NCBI GenBank assembly: GCA_014728215.1
Contig: WJLZ01000185.1
Coordinates: 1-64,000 of the forward strand
From: Chitinivibrionales bacterium
GTDB lineage: Bacteria > Fibrobacterota > Chitinivibrionia > Chitinivibrionales > WJKA01
Direction of reading: 5' to 3'
Length of the DNA: 64,000 bases
Both the position numbers and the translations under genes were made by a program. Positions 1 to 9,600 of this stretch are shown here, piece after piece (position 1 is the stretch's first letter; every line of letters starts with the position of its first letter). The notes under the pieces are model-generated. The model was not told the DNA's origin, did no database searches, and saw only the letters and a list, made by a program, of their open reading frames with translations.

Positions 1-368
1 ATACCATACCGTGTCATGGCCCATCCCCATAAACGCTTCCCGCTGGGCTCCCGACGGGTGACCTCGAAACCCTGTACAGGACGGTTTGGGTGGAGATCCG
101 GCGGTTGCCCGACCTCTTCGTGTATGCCGAGCCACTCCCTTACCGCCTTGATTTCACCGAAAGGAATCCCTGTCTGGGCCATTCCCCACGGTCCGGGATT
201 CATCCCTACCAGGAGTATTTCCTTTGGCGCTTTCCCATACCGGCGGAGATAGAGATCATAGGGACGGCGGGCATAATCGAGCGGATTATAAACATAGGCC
301 ACCGGTTTACCGAATTGTAACTGCTGAACGTCTCTGCTCAAGGTATCGGTGATTGATTTAAGATTCAT
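1..368 (-). CDS. SMUG1-type uracil-DNA glycosylase, 3' end cut by window
   Basis: The reading frame starts at an ATG at 368 and runs off the left edge after about 122 codons. It contains GMNPGPWGMAQTGIPFGE at about residues 54-71, which matches the catalytic motif of the SMUG1 family (the Asn in G-M-N-P-G-P activates water), followed by VREWLGI and EVGQPP and then HPNRPVQGFE, all in the family order. SMUG1 removes uracil and oxidised pyrimidines from DNA as the first step of base excision repair. It is the last gene seen of a minus-strand group; 123 bp separate it from the upstream P-loop kinase gene, and no sigma-54 type promoter is visible there. The family call is firm; only the C-terminal half is unseen. 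Confidence 0.88.
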   Translation of the reverse strand, partial: MNLKSITDTLSRDVQQLQFGKPVAYVYNPLDYARRPYDLYLRRYGKAPKEILLVGMNPGPWGMAQTGIPFGEIKAVREWLGIHEEVGQPPDLHPNRPVQGFEVTRREPSGKRLWGWAMTRYG

Positions 369-491
369 GATTACGCTCCTGGAAGAATTATATCCATAAC
401 TGCACGATTACATAATTCAGTCAATTTTCCACTTCAGCGATCCGTTTCGAGAACGATTGATTTACTGCACGTCTCCACTTGCCCACAGTCA

Positions 492-1013
492 CTATCGGGT
501 CTCCTCCGATTCTTCCATATGTCGAATCACAACATTTTCGGTCGAATAGAGAATATACACCTGCGAAAACCCTTCACCGGTAATGCCGTCAAGGGTAGCA
601 TGTAAACGCCGGATCTGCCGGGAAATAACATCGGTTTCAACCCGCCGGGTACGCTTTCTGTTACGTTCGACACAGACATTCCGGGGAACATCAAAGACCA
701 CCGCAATTACATTTTCGACACCATATCTCCCGGCAATCCCGAGTATATGACGTCTGATTCTCCTGGCCACATTAGTGGCATCTATCACCGTTGTCCGCCG
801 ATTCTTGAGGCGCTTGTGGATTATATGATACAGAAGCTCGAAGGCATCCTTGCTGACCTCCTGATTATCGGGATTATCACAGACCATCGCCCGGCAGCCG
901 TCGGAAGAAACGATTTCGGTGGATAGAAAATAATTCTCTGCAAATGTCGATTTCCCCGATCCCGCAGCACCAACCAGAGCAACCAGTACCTTATCAGGAA
1001 CTACAATCACCAT
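492..1013 (-). CDS. P-loop kinase of the polynucleotide-kinase (PNKP/zeta-toxin-like) type
   Basis: A 173-residue single-domain protein. Walker A GAAGSGKST is at residues 15-23, then a short lid-like region and TTVIDATNV at about 75-83; the D-A-T-N signature is typical of the 5'-OH polynucleotide kinase domain of bacterial Pnkp and PNKP-like AAA proteins. An Arg-rich stretch (RNRKRTRR) near residues 120-130 could be the lid that holds the phosphate donor. In known Pnkp proteins this domain is fused to a phosphatase and a ligase; here it stands alone. It may phosphorylate nucleic acid ends or a small molecule; the substrate is not readable. It lies between the activase operon and the SMUG1 gene on the same strand, so a repair link is possible but only inferred. 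Confidence 0.7.
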   Translation of the reverse strand: MVIVVPDKVLVALVGAAGSGKSTFAENYFLSTEIVSSDGCRAMVCDNPDNQEVSKDAFELLYHIIHKRLKNRRTTVIDATNVARRIRRHILGIAGRYGVENVIAVVFDVPRNVCVERNRKRTRRVETDVISRQIRRLHATLDGITGEGFSQVYILYSTENVVIRHMEESEETR

Positions 1014-1038
1014 ATATTAACAAACACGTCTTTTCGAT

Positions 1039-1302
1039 TTACTCTCGGCAATGCGGTTTTTCATCAAAGATATTATAGGCCCATGCATACAACGCACCGC
1101 CCAGAAGACCGTCGACAAAACCCCACAGCAAACCGATTATACTTCCCTTTGGACTTATCTCATACCCCCGGTACACTTCACCGATCAATAATTTTTCCCT
1201 GCTGATCCCTCTGAACATGATGAGCCACCATGTTAAAAAGAATATACCCAGCCCCCATACAAGGCCGAAACTCAGACCGCACGCTTTTGGATTCAGTTTC
1301 AT
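1039..1302 (-). CDS. small membrane protein (holin-like annotation class)
   Basis: An 87-residue protein beginning MKLNPKACGLSFGLVWGLG. The start at 1302 is chosen because GGAGG lies 4 bases upstream and the ATG overlaps the stop of the giant activase gene (ATGA); an upstream in-frame start at 1362 lies inside that gene. Two hydrophobic segments are visible (about residues 9-30 and 55-77), separated by a polar loop with EVYRGYEISPKGS. Similar short proteins are often annotated as bacteriophage holin family or unknown membrane proteins; there is no phage context here. Translational coupling to the activase gene suggests joint expression. The function is unknown. Confidence 0.6.
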   Translation of the reverse strand: MKLNPKACGLSFGLVWGLGIFFLTWWLIMFRGISREKLLIGEVYRGYEISPKGSIIGLLWGFVDGLLGGALYAWAYNIFDEKPHCRE

Positions 1303-4300
1303 TGGTCCTCCCTCTTTTTTTTTAGCAAATTCTCTGCGATATCTCTCTGCGTATCGGTACATTCATCTTTTTTCGATACAACAACGGCATCGATTACACC
1401 ATCCGCCCGGGACCGGTATTTTTTACCCTGTCGATTTTTGCCCTGCCCTTTCCGTAAGCTTCGGTGAATTGCCTTGACCCGCATGACAAAGGCCTCCAGA
1501 TTGGCTTCAACGCTCTGTGGGAACCGGTTCCCATCGGTTTCGATAGCCATAAAAGGAAGAATGTCCGAACCACCACTTACGGCAGCGCGACCATTACCTC
1601 CGGTCGACCGAGTTCTTCCTGCAGTATTCATCTCGTTTTTCAGAATCGATTCGGCAATTCTGGTCTGCATGCATCCGAAGGGCCCGATAGCAACTACTCC
1701 ACATGAACCGTTACGTATTTCATGCATCGATAACCCGACGGTCAAGGCATGTTCTCCATGAAACTGAGGATTTATAAGATGTTTTACTCCATGGATAGTG
1801 GCTTTGATATCAAGCGTACCCTTACGGCAGAGTCCCGATCTCGCGAGCTGGGATCGGATTGTACGGTCCCAGAACTGTTGAACACCGCCCACAAGCCCTG
1901 CACTCATGCGTGCGGGAAAAGTCGGCTGCTTTTCGCAAAGCTTATTCTGAATGACAAAATTGGAATAGAGCAGACATTCCGACATGGGCGCTACCTTGAC
2001 CATGATACCATTGGTTTCAAAATACTCCAGTATATTTTTCCGCGAAAATTCTTCCCTGCGTACAAATATCTCACCTGTCAGCGTCACAACCGGGATATCA
2101 TCAGGATCGCACCGCAGTGGAATCCTTCTCAACCGTTCACTAATTTGCCGAAGAAGTGCCACAAAGGAACCGTGATATTTCCGTTCAAAAAACTCCAGTA
2201 TCCGGTTCCATGATGAATCCAGCACTTTGTTTGCGGCTGCAGGATCGACCGCCGCGACATTGAGAAGGCTTCGTATGTCACTAAAAACGTCCGAGACAAC
2301 AATCACCTGCCAAGACCGCAAAAGGACTCCATACCCGAGCCCACTGAACCCGTCTTCATCCGAAATAGTCAGCACCGCAGCATCAGGGATACGCCATCGT
2401 TTAATAAGCAGCTCGAGTCCCCGGGCATACTGACCGAGCCTGCACGGCCCCCCGCCGGTGGCAACACTGAGCAAGCTGATTGTTCCCGGATCACGTGGTG
2501 CTTCCCGCAAAAACCGGGAATATGCTCCTGCGAGGAGAATAAAGGGAAAGCACTCTTTACAAGATGCATTCTTCCGGCCTTCCATGAGTGTCTGCTCATC
2601 GGGTACAGGAAGAGCCCGTGCCCGGATACCTCTTCCTCTCAACACCGACACAAGGCCTTGAGCATACCATTCACCCATCGGTGGAATGACAACCTCGACC
2701 CGTGGATGGGTTACAGGATAGATATGGCCGTCGCATGCAACCACTTTCATTTTACCCGGTACCATCTGCGCCCTGCGAAAAGTCGATTCTGAAATCTGTA
2801 CTTCGGGTTCGGATGTCCGGTAGTGGTTGATGATATCGATAGCGGCATCGATACGGGTGTCGATACCTGCATCGGCTGTATGTTGATCGAGTTCGAGAGC
2901 GAGTGATGGTTTTTGTCCCATAATTTCTCCAAACCAGGTAAGAAGAAAAGAATCGGGGCCACAGGAGAAATTGGTAATGTAGCAGGCATAGAGATTTTTA
3001 CGTTCCGCAACAAACCGGGCGCCCTTCATAATTTTTTGTCCCAGTGCCCAATAGTCTTTTGTATGGACCGGATAATTGTCAATCGGGAGCATGTCGAGGG
3101 GTATGACCATATGCCCCCGAGACGCGATTTTATGAGGAATCCCCATGTTGGCATCGCCTGCATAGGCATTATAGGACCGTCCGAAGAGTGCGATACCGAA
3201 GGTTTCGGGATGATCATCAAGAAAGGCAAGCGCTTTCTTTCCCTCCTGCCTGAGCCGTTGTTCGAATGTTTCCTGATAAGCACAGGCTTTGGTGAATGCA
3301 GCACGGGCCCGTCGTGCTCCAACTCCCATCTCCCGAGCGGCCGTAACAAATCCACTTTCGCCGTCCTGGTACGATGATTCCATTTGCACCACCGGAGAGA
3401 TAATTCTGGAACGTGAAGCTTCTATCTCGCGGCGAAATGTTGACTTAAGGTAATACGGTTCTCCCTGAGCGATAAAACAGACCCGCCCCTGGGCAGACTT
3501 CGTATTTACCGGCATGAGCATGATATGGGGAAGGAAAATATAATCGGGATTTCTTTTTAAAAGATGATAAAAACTTCCGTGTGCCAACTCGGCCGGTAAA
3601 CAGAATGATGCCTGGGTTCGGGAAAGCCCCCGGGAATCGATCTCATCGGAAAGAACAATCGAGAAGCCCAATTCGGAGAAAAAACGTGCATACAGAGGCA
3701 GCAGTGAATGGGTAAGAAAGGAATTGGAGATCCCCACGCTTTTTCTTGCATGTCTGTTGTAATGTTCGGCGGATGCACAGGCCGAATTGGCGGCTTCGAT
3801 AAGCATATGATGCCGTTTTGCCACAAGATCGAGAAAAGCTGTATCCACATTTTTATTCATCCTCTGGTTGTAATACTTGTCGCAGATACCGCCAAAGGGA
3901 TACCGACGGCCCTCGATGCGGATTTTGGCTATAGTACATTTCCGGTCGCACCGTTCTTTGCCGCCTCCGCAGGTAAAAACGCCTTCACGCGTGGCAGTAC
4001 GTTGCGCAAGTTGACCGAGGTCAAAAGGGGCGGGTGAACATTGTCCGGAATCCAGGCGCCGCGCAACTTCTAAAGCCGCACCAAAGGCGCCCATTAAACC
4101 CGGGTCGGGAGGAACAACAATTCGGGTTCTGATAAGCGACGCCATTGCAGCAGGAACAGCCTGGTTATAGCAGACCCCACCCTGCATGAAAATTTTGCGG
4201 CCCATCGGGCGGGAACCCTTTACCTTATTCAGATAATTGCAGCAGATTGAATAGACCAGCCCGGCAATGATATCATCACCCCTTAGGCCTTCCATGACAG

Positions 4301-5735
4301 CCCGTTTGATATCGCTTGAAATAAATGCCGCACACTGATCCGAAAAGTTGGGGGGACGCCTGCTTGCAAATGCATGATCGGCAATGTCTTTTGTATCAAC
4401 ACCAAGACTTTCAATAGCAGCTTCTTCCAGAAAAGAGCCGGTACCCGCGCTGCATGCTTCGTTCATGGCATAATTTGAAGGCACCCCATTTGTCAAATAC
4501 GTATATTTGGCATCCTGGCCGCCGATCTCGAAAATAGTATCGACATCACTGTCGAACCAGGCTGCTGCTGTTGCATGGGCGATAATTTCATTGGTAATAT
4601 TGTCGGTGAGGGCATGCAGCCCTGCAATCTGACGGCCCGAGCCGGTTACTCCCAACCCGATAATCGTCACATCGATTGCACCAAGATCACGGGCAATGGC
4701 CTCGTAACAACGGCGGGAGGCGCCTGTCGGATCGCTGTTGGTGCGCAAATAGACAGAAGAAATTATCATTTTATCTTCTGCACGAATAAGCACCGCCTTT
4801 GTTGTTGTAGAACCGACATCAAGCCCCAGAATATAAACATCCCCTTCCCGGGGGGTGCCGTGATTCTGTTCTTTATAATCAACCAGACTCAAGGCATTGC
4901 TGAGTGGAGGATGAAATCCGAATGATCCCTCTTTATTATTCGAAAACACCCGCCTGTTAGAATGAATCGGTTTGCACTCATTATGCATGGCCCATATGGC
5001 CGCTCCAAAAGCTTCGAATACATCGGCTTGAGCGGGAATATCCACCAGTGGATACCGTTGCTTGAGAATTTTGACAACAGCGGTGTTTTTCGAACCACCA
5101 CCGACAAGGGCGATGGATGAAGGGGCGGAATCTTTTGTCAACTCGCCTATTTTATCCGCAATCATCGAACAGAGCCCTGCGGCGACGTTTTCCTTTGGCT
5201 CCCCCTTATTAAGAGCATGGGTAACATCGCTTTTGCAAAAAACCGCACATCGGCCGGCAATCTTATGCGGTTCCCCCCGTTGCGCCAGCGAAACAGCTTC
5301 ATCGATATTCAAATCCATCCTACGAATCTGCTGCAAAAAGAATTCTCCTGTTCCCGAGGCGCATTTGGTTCCCGAATTAACACTCAGAATATCCCCCTTT
5401 TCGCCGATACGATAGGCCATATGCGTCTCGCCACCAAGGCTGATCACATACTCCGGAACCTGTTTATCGGCATAGACCTCCTTGAGCGCATATTCCATTG
5501 CTACCGGCTCTGAAATTTTCGACAAAGTAATCTGAGACCGGAGGTTTCTTCCGGTTACCGCAACGGCATCGTAGTGATGGATATTTTCTCCCTTCAGATA
5601 TTTGCTTGTCACCCCATGGGGATCTCCCTGATGAGCTATGCGGCGTGACAATTCAATCAGAATTCTATTCTTATCAATTACTAAACCGACAATTTGAACG
5701 GTTGTTGCACCAAAGCAGATTCCGAGTGTTTTCAT
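1299..5735 (-). CDS. giant fused 2-hydroxyacyl-CoA dehydratase activase (two BcrAD/BadFG ATPase domains, DUF2229, HgdB/D-like region)
   Basis: A 1478-residue fusion. The first ASKHA ATPase domain (about 1-260) has the Fe-S ligand region KCASGTGEFF (Cys125) and GRCAVFCKSD (Cys163). A second copy (about 300-570) starts LGLDVGSTTTKAVL and has ACSAGTGSFLEEAA and DQCAAFISSD. These cysteines normally hold a [4Fe-4S] cluster between subunits of the archerase that injects an ATP-energised electron into 2-hydroxyacyl-CoA dehydratases or benzoyl-CoA reductases. A Cys-rich hinge (CGGGKERCDRKC) follows, then a DUF2229-like region (about 655-760) and an HgdB/D-like region with further Cys. No separate dehydratase subunits are nearby, so the protein may be self-contained, with an unknown substrate. 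A sigma-54 type promoter is 51 bp upstream. The domain calls are firm; the reaction is unknown. Confidence 0.85.
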   Translation of the reverse strand: MKTLGICFGATTVQIVGLVIDKNRILIELSRRIAHQGDPHGVTSKYLKGENIHHYDAVAVTGRNLRSQITLSKISEPVAMEYALKEVYADKQVPEYVISLGGETHMAYRIGEKGDILSVNSGTKCASGTGEFFLQQIRRMDLNIDEAVSLAQRGEPHKIAGRCAVFCKSDVTHALNKGEPKENVAAGLCSMIADKIGELTKDSAPSSIALVGGGSKNTAVVKILKQRYPLVDIPAQADVFEAFGAAIWAMHNECKPIHSNRRVFSNNKEGSFGFHPPLSNALSLVDYKEQNHGTPREGDVYILGLDVGSTTTKAVLIRAEDKMIISSVYLRTNSDPTGASRRCYEAIARDLGAIDVTIIGLGVTGSGRQIAGLHALTDNITNEIIAHATAAAWFDSDVDTIFEIGGQDAKYTYLTNGVPSNYAMNEACSAGTGSFLEEAAIESLGVDTKDIADHAFASRRPPNFSDQCAAFISSDIKRAVMEGLRGDDIIAGLVYSICCNYLNKVKGSRPMGRKIFMQGGVCYNQAVPAAMASLIRTRIVVPPDPGLMGAFGAALEVARRLDSGQCSPAPFDLGQLAQRTATREGVFTCGGGKERCDRKCTIAKIRIEGRRYPFGGICDKYYNQRMNKNVDTAFLDLVAKRHHMLIEAANSACASAEHYNRHARKSVGISNSFLTHSLLPLYARFFSELGFSIVLSDEIDSRGLSRTQASFCLPAELAHGSFYHLLKRNPDYIFLPHIMLMPVNTKSAQGRVCFIAQGEPYYLKSTFRREIEASRSRIISPVVQMESSYQDGESGFVTAAREMGVGARRARAAFTKACAYQETFEQRLRQEGKKALAFLDDHPETFGIALFGRSYNAYAGDANMGIPHKIASRGHMVIPLDMLPIDNYPVHTKDYWALGQKIMKGARFVAERKNLYACYITNFSCGPDSFLLTWFGEIMGQKPSLALELDQHTADAGIDTRIDAAIDIINHYRTSEPEVQISESTFRRAQMVPGKMKVVACDGHIYPVTHPRVEVVIPPMGEWYAQGLVSVLRGRGIRARALPVPDEQTLMEGRKNASCKECFPFILLAGAYSRFLREAPRDPGTISLLSVATGGGPCRLGQYARGLELLIKRWRIPDAAVLTISDEDGFSGLGYGVLLRSWQVIVVSDVFSDIRSLLNVAAVDPAAANKVLDSSWNRILEFFERKYHGSFVALLRQISERLRRIPLRCDPDDIPVVTLTGEIFVRREEFSRKNILEYFETNGIMVKVAPMSECLLYSNFVIQNKLCEKQPTFPARMSAGLVGGVQQFWDRTIRSQLARSGLCRKGTLDIKATIHGVKHLINPQFHGEHALTVGLSMHEIRNGSCGVVAIGPFGCMQTRIAESILKNEMNTAGRTRSTGGNGRAAVSGGSDILPFMAIETDGNRFPQSVEANLEAFVMRVKAIHRSLRKGQGKNRQGKKYRSRADGVIDAVVVSKKDECTDTQRDIAENLLKKKREDQ

Positions 5736-5785
5736 AGATTTTTCCGTTGCATGAAGTGAATGATGTCTGATGAGAGGTTTTTACA

Positions 5786-5801
5786 GCAAAATGCGGGCCA
5801 G
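5786..5801 (-). promoter_or_regulatory. candidate sigma-54 promoter for the activase gene
   Basis: Read on the minus strand: TGGCCCG-CATT-TTGCT. The GG and GC dinucleotides are exactly spaced as in -24/-12 promoters. It lies 51 bp upstream of the start at 5735 and forms a divergent pair with the site at 5835. Confidence 0.65.
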
Positions 5802-5834
5802 AGAAAGAAGCGTTGGAGTACTCCCTCCCCATTC

Positions 5835-5850
5835 TGGTACGATATTTGCA
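5835..5850 (+). promoter_or_regulatory. candidate sigma-54 promoter for the cytochrome gene
   Basis: TGGTACG-ATAT-TTGCA, 58 bp upstream of the cytochrome start at 5908. It differs from the consensus TGGCACG only at position 4. It is the plus-strand half of a divergent pair. Confidence 0.7.
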
Positions 5851-5907
5851 GAGTTCAAGAAGCTGTACAGAAATATTCGTCTTTAAATGTTTCAAGGAGA
5901 ATCTTTT

Positions 5908-6471
5908 ATGAAAAAACCGTCACGGATCGTTATCTCCGTTCTTTCCACAATTGCAGTTCTTGCCATTATTGTGCTTATTTTCATATTTTCGGGTCTCTAC
6001 AATATTGCTGCTACCGAACCTCATAATCCATTAATCGGATGGGCATTTAGTACAATACAAGAGCGTTCGATTAAAACTCTTGCTCCTGATGATGCCGCAG
6101 TCCAGGCATCGGAGGAGCTATTTGAAGGCTATCAGAAATTTTCAGCCATGTGCGTTTTGTGTCACGGATCTCCGACCCGGACCCGGTGGGAACCGGCCCG
6201 GTATATGCTGCCCCAACCACCGAACCTGAAGGAAGAGGCTGCTGAATGGTCGCTTGCAGAACTCGTATGGATCGTGGAGCATGGCTTAAAAATGACCGGT
6301 ATGCCCGCCTTCGGTCCATCCCATTCGCCGGATGAGATTATACAGATAGCGACATTTGTGGATACACTTCCAGGCTTCAGCGTATCGGAGTATAAAGAAT
6401 TTACCCGTCATCCGCCCACGGAGGCGCCGATGGAGGAAGAGGAAGAGATTAAAGATTTCGAGAAGGAATAG
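5908..6471 (+). CDS. membrane-anchored mono-haem c-type cytochrome
   Basis: A 187-residue protein. The start at 5908 is supported by AAGGAG 9 bases upstream; an ATG at 5887 would place that Shine-Dalgarno inside the gene. Residues 9-31 form an uncleaved-looking N-terminal membrane segment. The haem motif CVLCH is at residues 82-86, and MTGMPAFGP near 130-138 supplies candidate axial Met ligands, giving the usual class I cytochrome c pattern. The end is acidic (EEEEEIKDFEKE). It probably carries electrons on the periplasmic side of the inner membrane. No oxidase or reductase subunit is adjacent, so its partner is unknown. It ends with TAG, which shows that TAG is a normal stop codon in this genome. 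Confidence 0.85.
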   Translation: MKKPSRIVISVLSTIAVLAIIVLIFIFSGLYNIAATEPHNPLIGWAFSTIQERSIKTLAPDDAAVQASEELFEGYQKFSAMCVLCHGSPTRTRWEPARYMLPQPPNLKEEAAEWSLAELVWIVEHGLKMTGMPAFGPSHSPDEIIQIATFVDTLPGFSVSEYKEFTRHPPTEAPMEEEEEIKDFEKE

Positions 6472-6495
6472 GGTTAAAGGTTGAAACGCACCAGC

Positions 6496-6513
6496 CCGGC
6501 ACTGAAGTGCCGG
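6496..6513. repeat. dispersed hairpin repeat, copy 1
   Basis: CCGGCACT-GA-AGTGCCGG, a perfect 8-bp stem with a 2-base centre, followed by GGCCACAC up to 6519. Related copies lie at 63229-63252 and 63346-63363, where the stem bases differ but stay paired. It lies in the convergent gap after the cytochrome gene and could also act as a terminator. Confidence 0.65.
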
Positions 6514-6642
6514 CCACACCTATACTGGAAATCCGAAATGAGATGGATCTATAGATAAATGCAATATTCTTATATGGGGGGCGTTGCCCGGTGAACATTG
6601 ATAGTTTAAAAAAAACCTCCCCTTAACCCTACCCGGCCTTTG

Positions 6643-9600
6643 CTAACCCAGCGTAAAGTAAAATACCGCTCCCTTGTCTTCTTCGCCTTCGGCCCATATC
6701 CGGCCGCCGTGGCGATTGATAACCCGCTGGACAATGGAGAGTCCCACGCCGGTTCCATGATATTCTTTTTCCTTGTGAACCCGCTTGAAAGGTTCAAAAA
6801 TGGTTTGTGCAAATTGCATATCAAACCCTGCACCATTGTCACGAATAAAAAAGACGGCTTCTCCGTCATGAGCGGTTGCACCGAATTCGATACGGGTTGT
6901 CTCTCTTTTGGAGGTAAATTTCCAGGCATTGCGGAGCAGATTTTCGATGGCAAGGCTAATCAGTCGCTTATCGGCATTGGCATGGAGATCATCCTGAACA
7001 ACAAATTCCGCTTTTCGATCCGATTGCGAAATGCCAAATTCCTTAAGAGACGTGCGGACAATGTTGCTCAGGTTCACATCCTTTCGGTTCATCTCCTGTT
7101 TGCCGATACGCGACAGGTTGAGCATGTCATCGATCAGCCGTCCCATTTTCTCTACTTCAACATCAATATGTTTTAAATGCTCCATGCATTCTTTACTGAT
7201 CTGGTCGGTGTATACTTCTTCAAGAAGGCTCGTATAGGCGGTGATAGTCTGGAGGGGGTTGCGAAGGTCGTGGGAAACCGAATAGGAAAAGGATTCAAGA
7301 TCGCGGTTGGCGGTGGCGAGCTGTTCGGCCCGGCGATTGAGTTCTTCCTCAAGATCTTTACGTTCGGTTATATCGAAACCCGTCGCAATAATATATTCCG
7401 GATTGCCGTTATCATCATACATTGCACTGTTTCGCCACCGTATAAACCGCTGTTCCCCCGACTTTGTCAGCCAATAGATTTCATTTTCCACAATCGATTC
7501 ACCGGCAAACAGACGCTCGACGACTTTATCATTCTTCTTGCGCTCCTCACCAGACAAAAGCTCAGAAAGTGAATGATTGTTAATCTCATCGGCACTGAAT
7601 CCTGTCGACTGCTCACAGGCCCGGTTACAGCGGACGATTTTTCCATTTTTGTGGATTACCATTATCAGGGCACCCGAAGTCTGCAATACCGCATCCATGA
7701 AATTTCTCTCATCTGCCAATCTTTCCTGAAGCTCATGGAGGGGCGAAATATCCACAAAGGCCATGACGGCACCTGATATTCCGGTATCCTGCTCGATAAT
7801 CGGTGATGCACTCACCGAGAGCCAGAAATCATGGTTTGCCCGGGGGCGGACTCTCATTATTTCATTCCTGACCGTCTCCCCTTTAAAGGCGCGGCGGACC
7901 GGTATCTGCTCCAGAGGAATCGGTTCCCCGTCAGGTGAGAACACCCGAAAAAGCTGGAGTCGCTGTGCAGAATCCTTATAAAAATCAGCTTCCGAAAAGC
8001 CCGACATCTCTTTTGCAATGTCATTCATACGGAGAATGGTTCCATCGGTGCTATACACCACATACCCGTGGGGTATGGAATTAATCGTCGCTTCGAGCTG
8101 CGCTGTTTTTTGCTGCAGTTCATCTTCGATCCGTTTCCGTTCGGTAATATCCATAAGGGTAATGACCCCTTCCACGATATTCCCCTCTGCATCCATGATA
8201 GGCGCCCCGCTGACTTCGGTATCGATCCATCCGGTGCCGCTTTTATGTTTGAACCGCATCTCCCGCCCTGTTGTTGTCTGTCCGCGTAAGGCTCTGGTCA
8301 GAGGAATATCTTCCAGTGGATAGGGACTCCCGTCACTATGATATGGTTTCCAACCATTGATATAATGTTCGATACCATCATGGGGGTATTCCGGCCCGAA
8401 AAGATTTTGGGCATACTCATTGGTATAGATAATTTCGCCTGAAGGTGCGACGGCAATCATCACCCCTGCCGGTAGACGACGCAGAATTGTATCAAGTCGC
8501 TGGCGTTCGGTGGCAATCTGGTTGAGCAGGTTTTCACGTTCCGCTTCAACTCGTTTGCGTGCGGTAATATCTTCTGCCACAAAGATTGCGCCACTGATTT
8601 CTTTTTTGTCACACCGGAATGGGACGGCTGATATTTTAACCCATTGATCCTCTCCTGTTCGGCTGGTATAGACAAATTCGACACCCGGCCTGACAGTTTC
8701 TCCCCGTAAAGCCCGGGCGTCCGGCCACTGTTCCGGAGGAAGTAACCGTCCTTCGTCATCGATCGCAAGCCACAGCTCTTTGAGTTCAGGATCCCGCGAG
8801 GGCATATACCGCTCGAGACCGAACTCCCGCGTAATCGAGTTGCTTAAGATAAAACGTCCTTCCTGGTCAAGAACACCAATACCTAAGGGCAATTGCTCCA
8901 GTATGGACGCCAATAGTGTTTCATTTTCCCGGAGGATCCGCTCCGCCTTCTTTATTTTGGTAACATCCCGCCACCCGCCGATAGCCCCCGTCACATTACC
9001 CTCGGAATCCCGAACCGGCGCTGCATTAACCGAAAACATTACCGTGGATCCATTCCGCTTCAGCATTATCTCAAAATCGGCATAGGCTTTGCCGGTAATA
9101 ATCGCCTTCGCCAGAGGAAGGTCTTGGGCGCACACCCTTTCGCCATCGGGCAAGTACAACTCAAGCATATCGAGGCGTGCCGTGTCGCTGGTATGAAGCA
9201 GTTTTTCCACCGGTACCCCGAACAATTCCGCCATCCGGCGGCTTGCATTTTGCACCCTGTGATCGCTGTCGGTGATAAGTATCCCTTCGGGAATGAAATC
9301 CAGCAGCACATCCAGTGTCGCTGATTTTTCTTCCAGTTGCCTCCGTGTTGCTGCAAGCTCGGTAATATCATTGCCGTCAATAAGGATTTCGACAGGAGTT
9401 CCGGAGTCATCATCTATAGCCCTTGCGCTCCAGGAAAACCATACTCGCCGGCCGTCTTTGCACATTCCTTCACTTTCCTGAGAATAATATCTCTTCGGAT
9501 GGGCAAAAATATCCCGCAGAATAGTACTGTTGTTGTTCCCCCGGGAATCGACCGTGGGAATAATCGTTCCGATCAGCGGCATGCCAAGAAGGTCGTTGCG

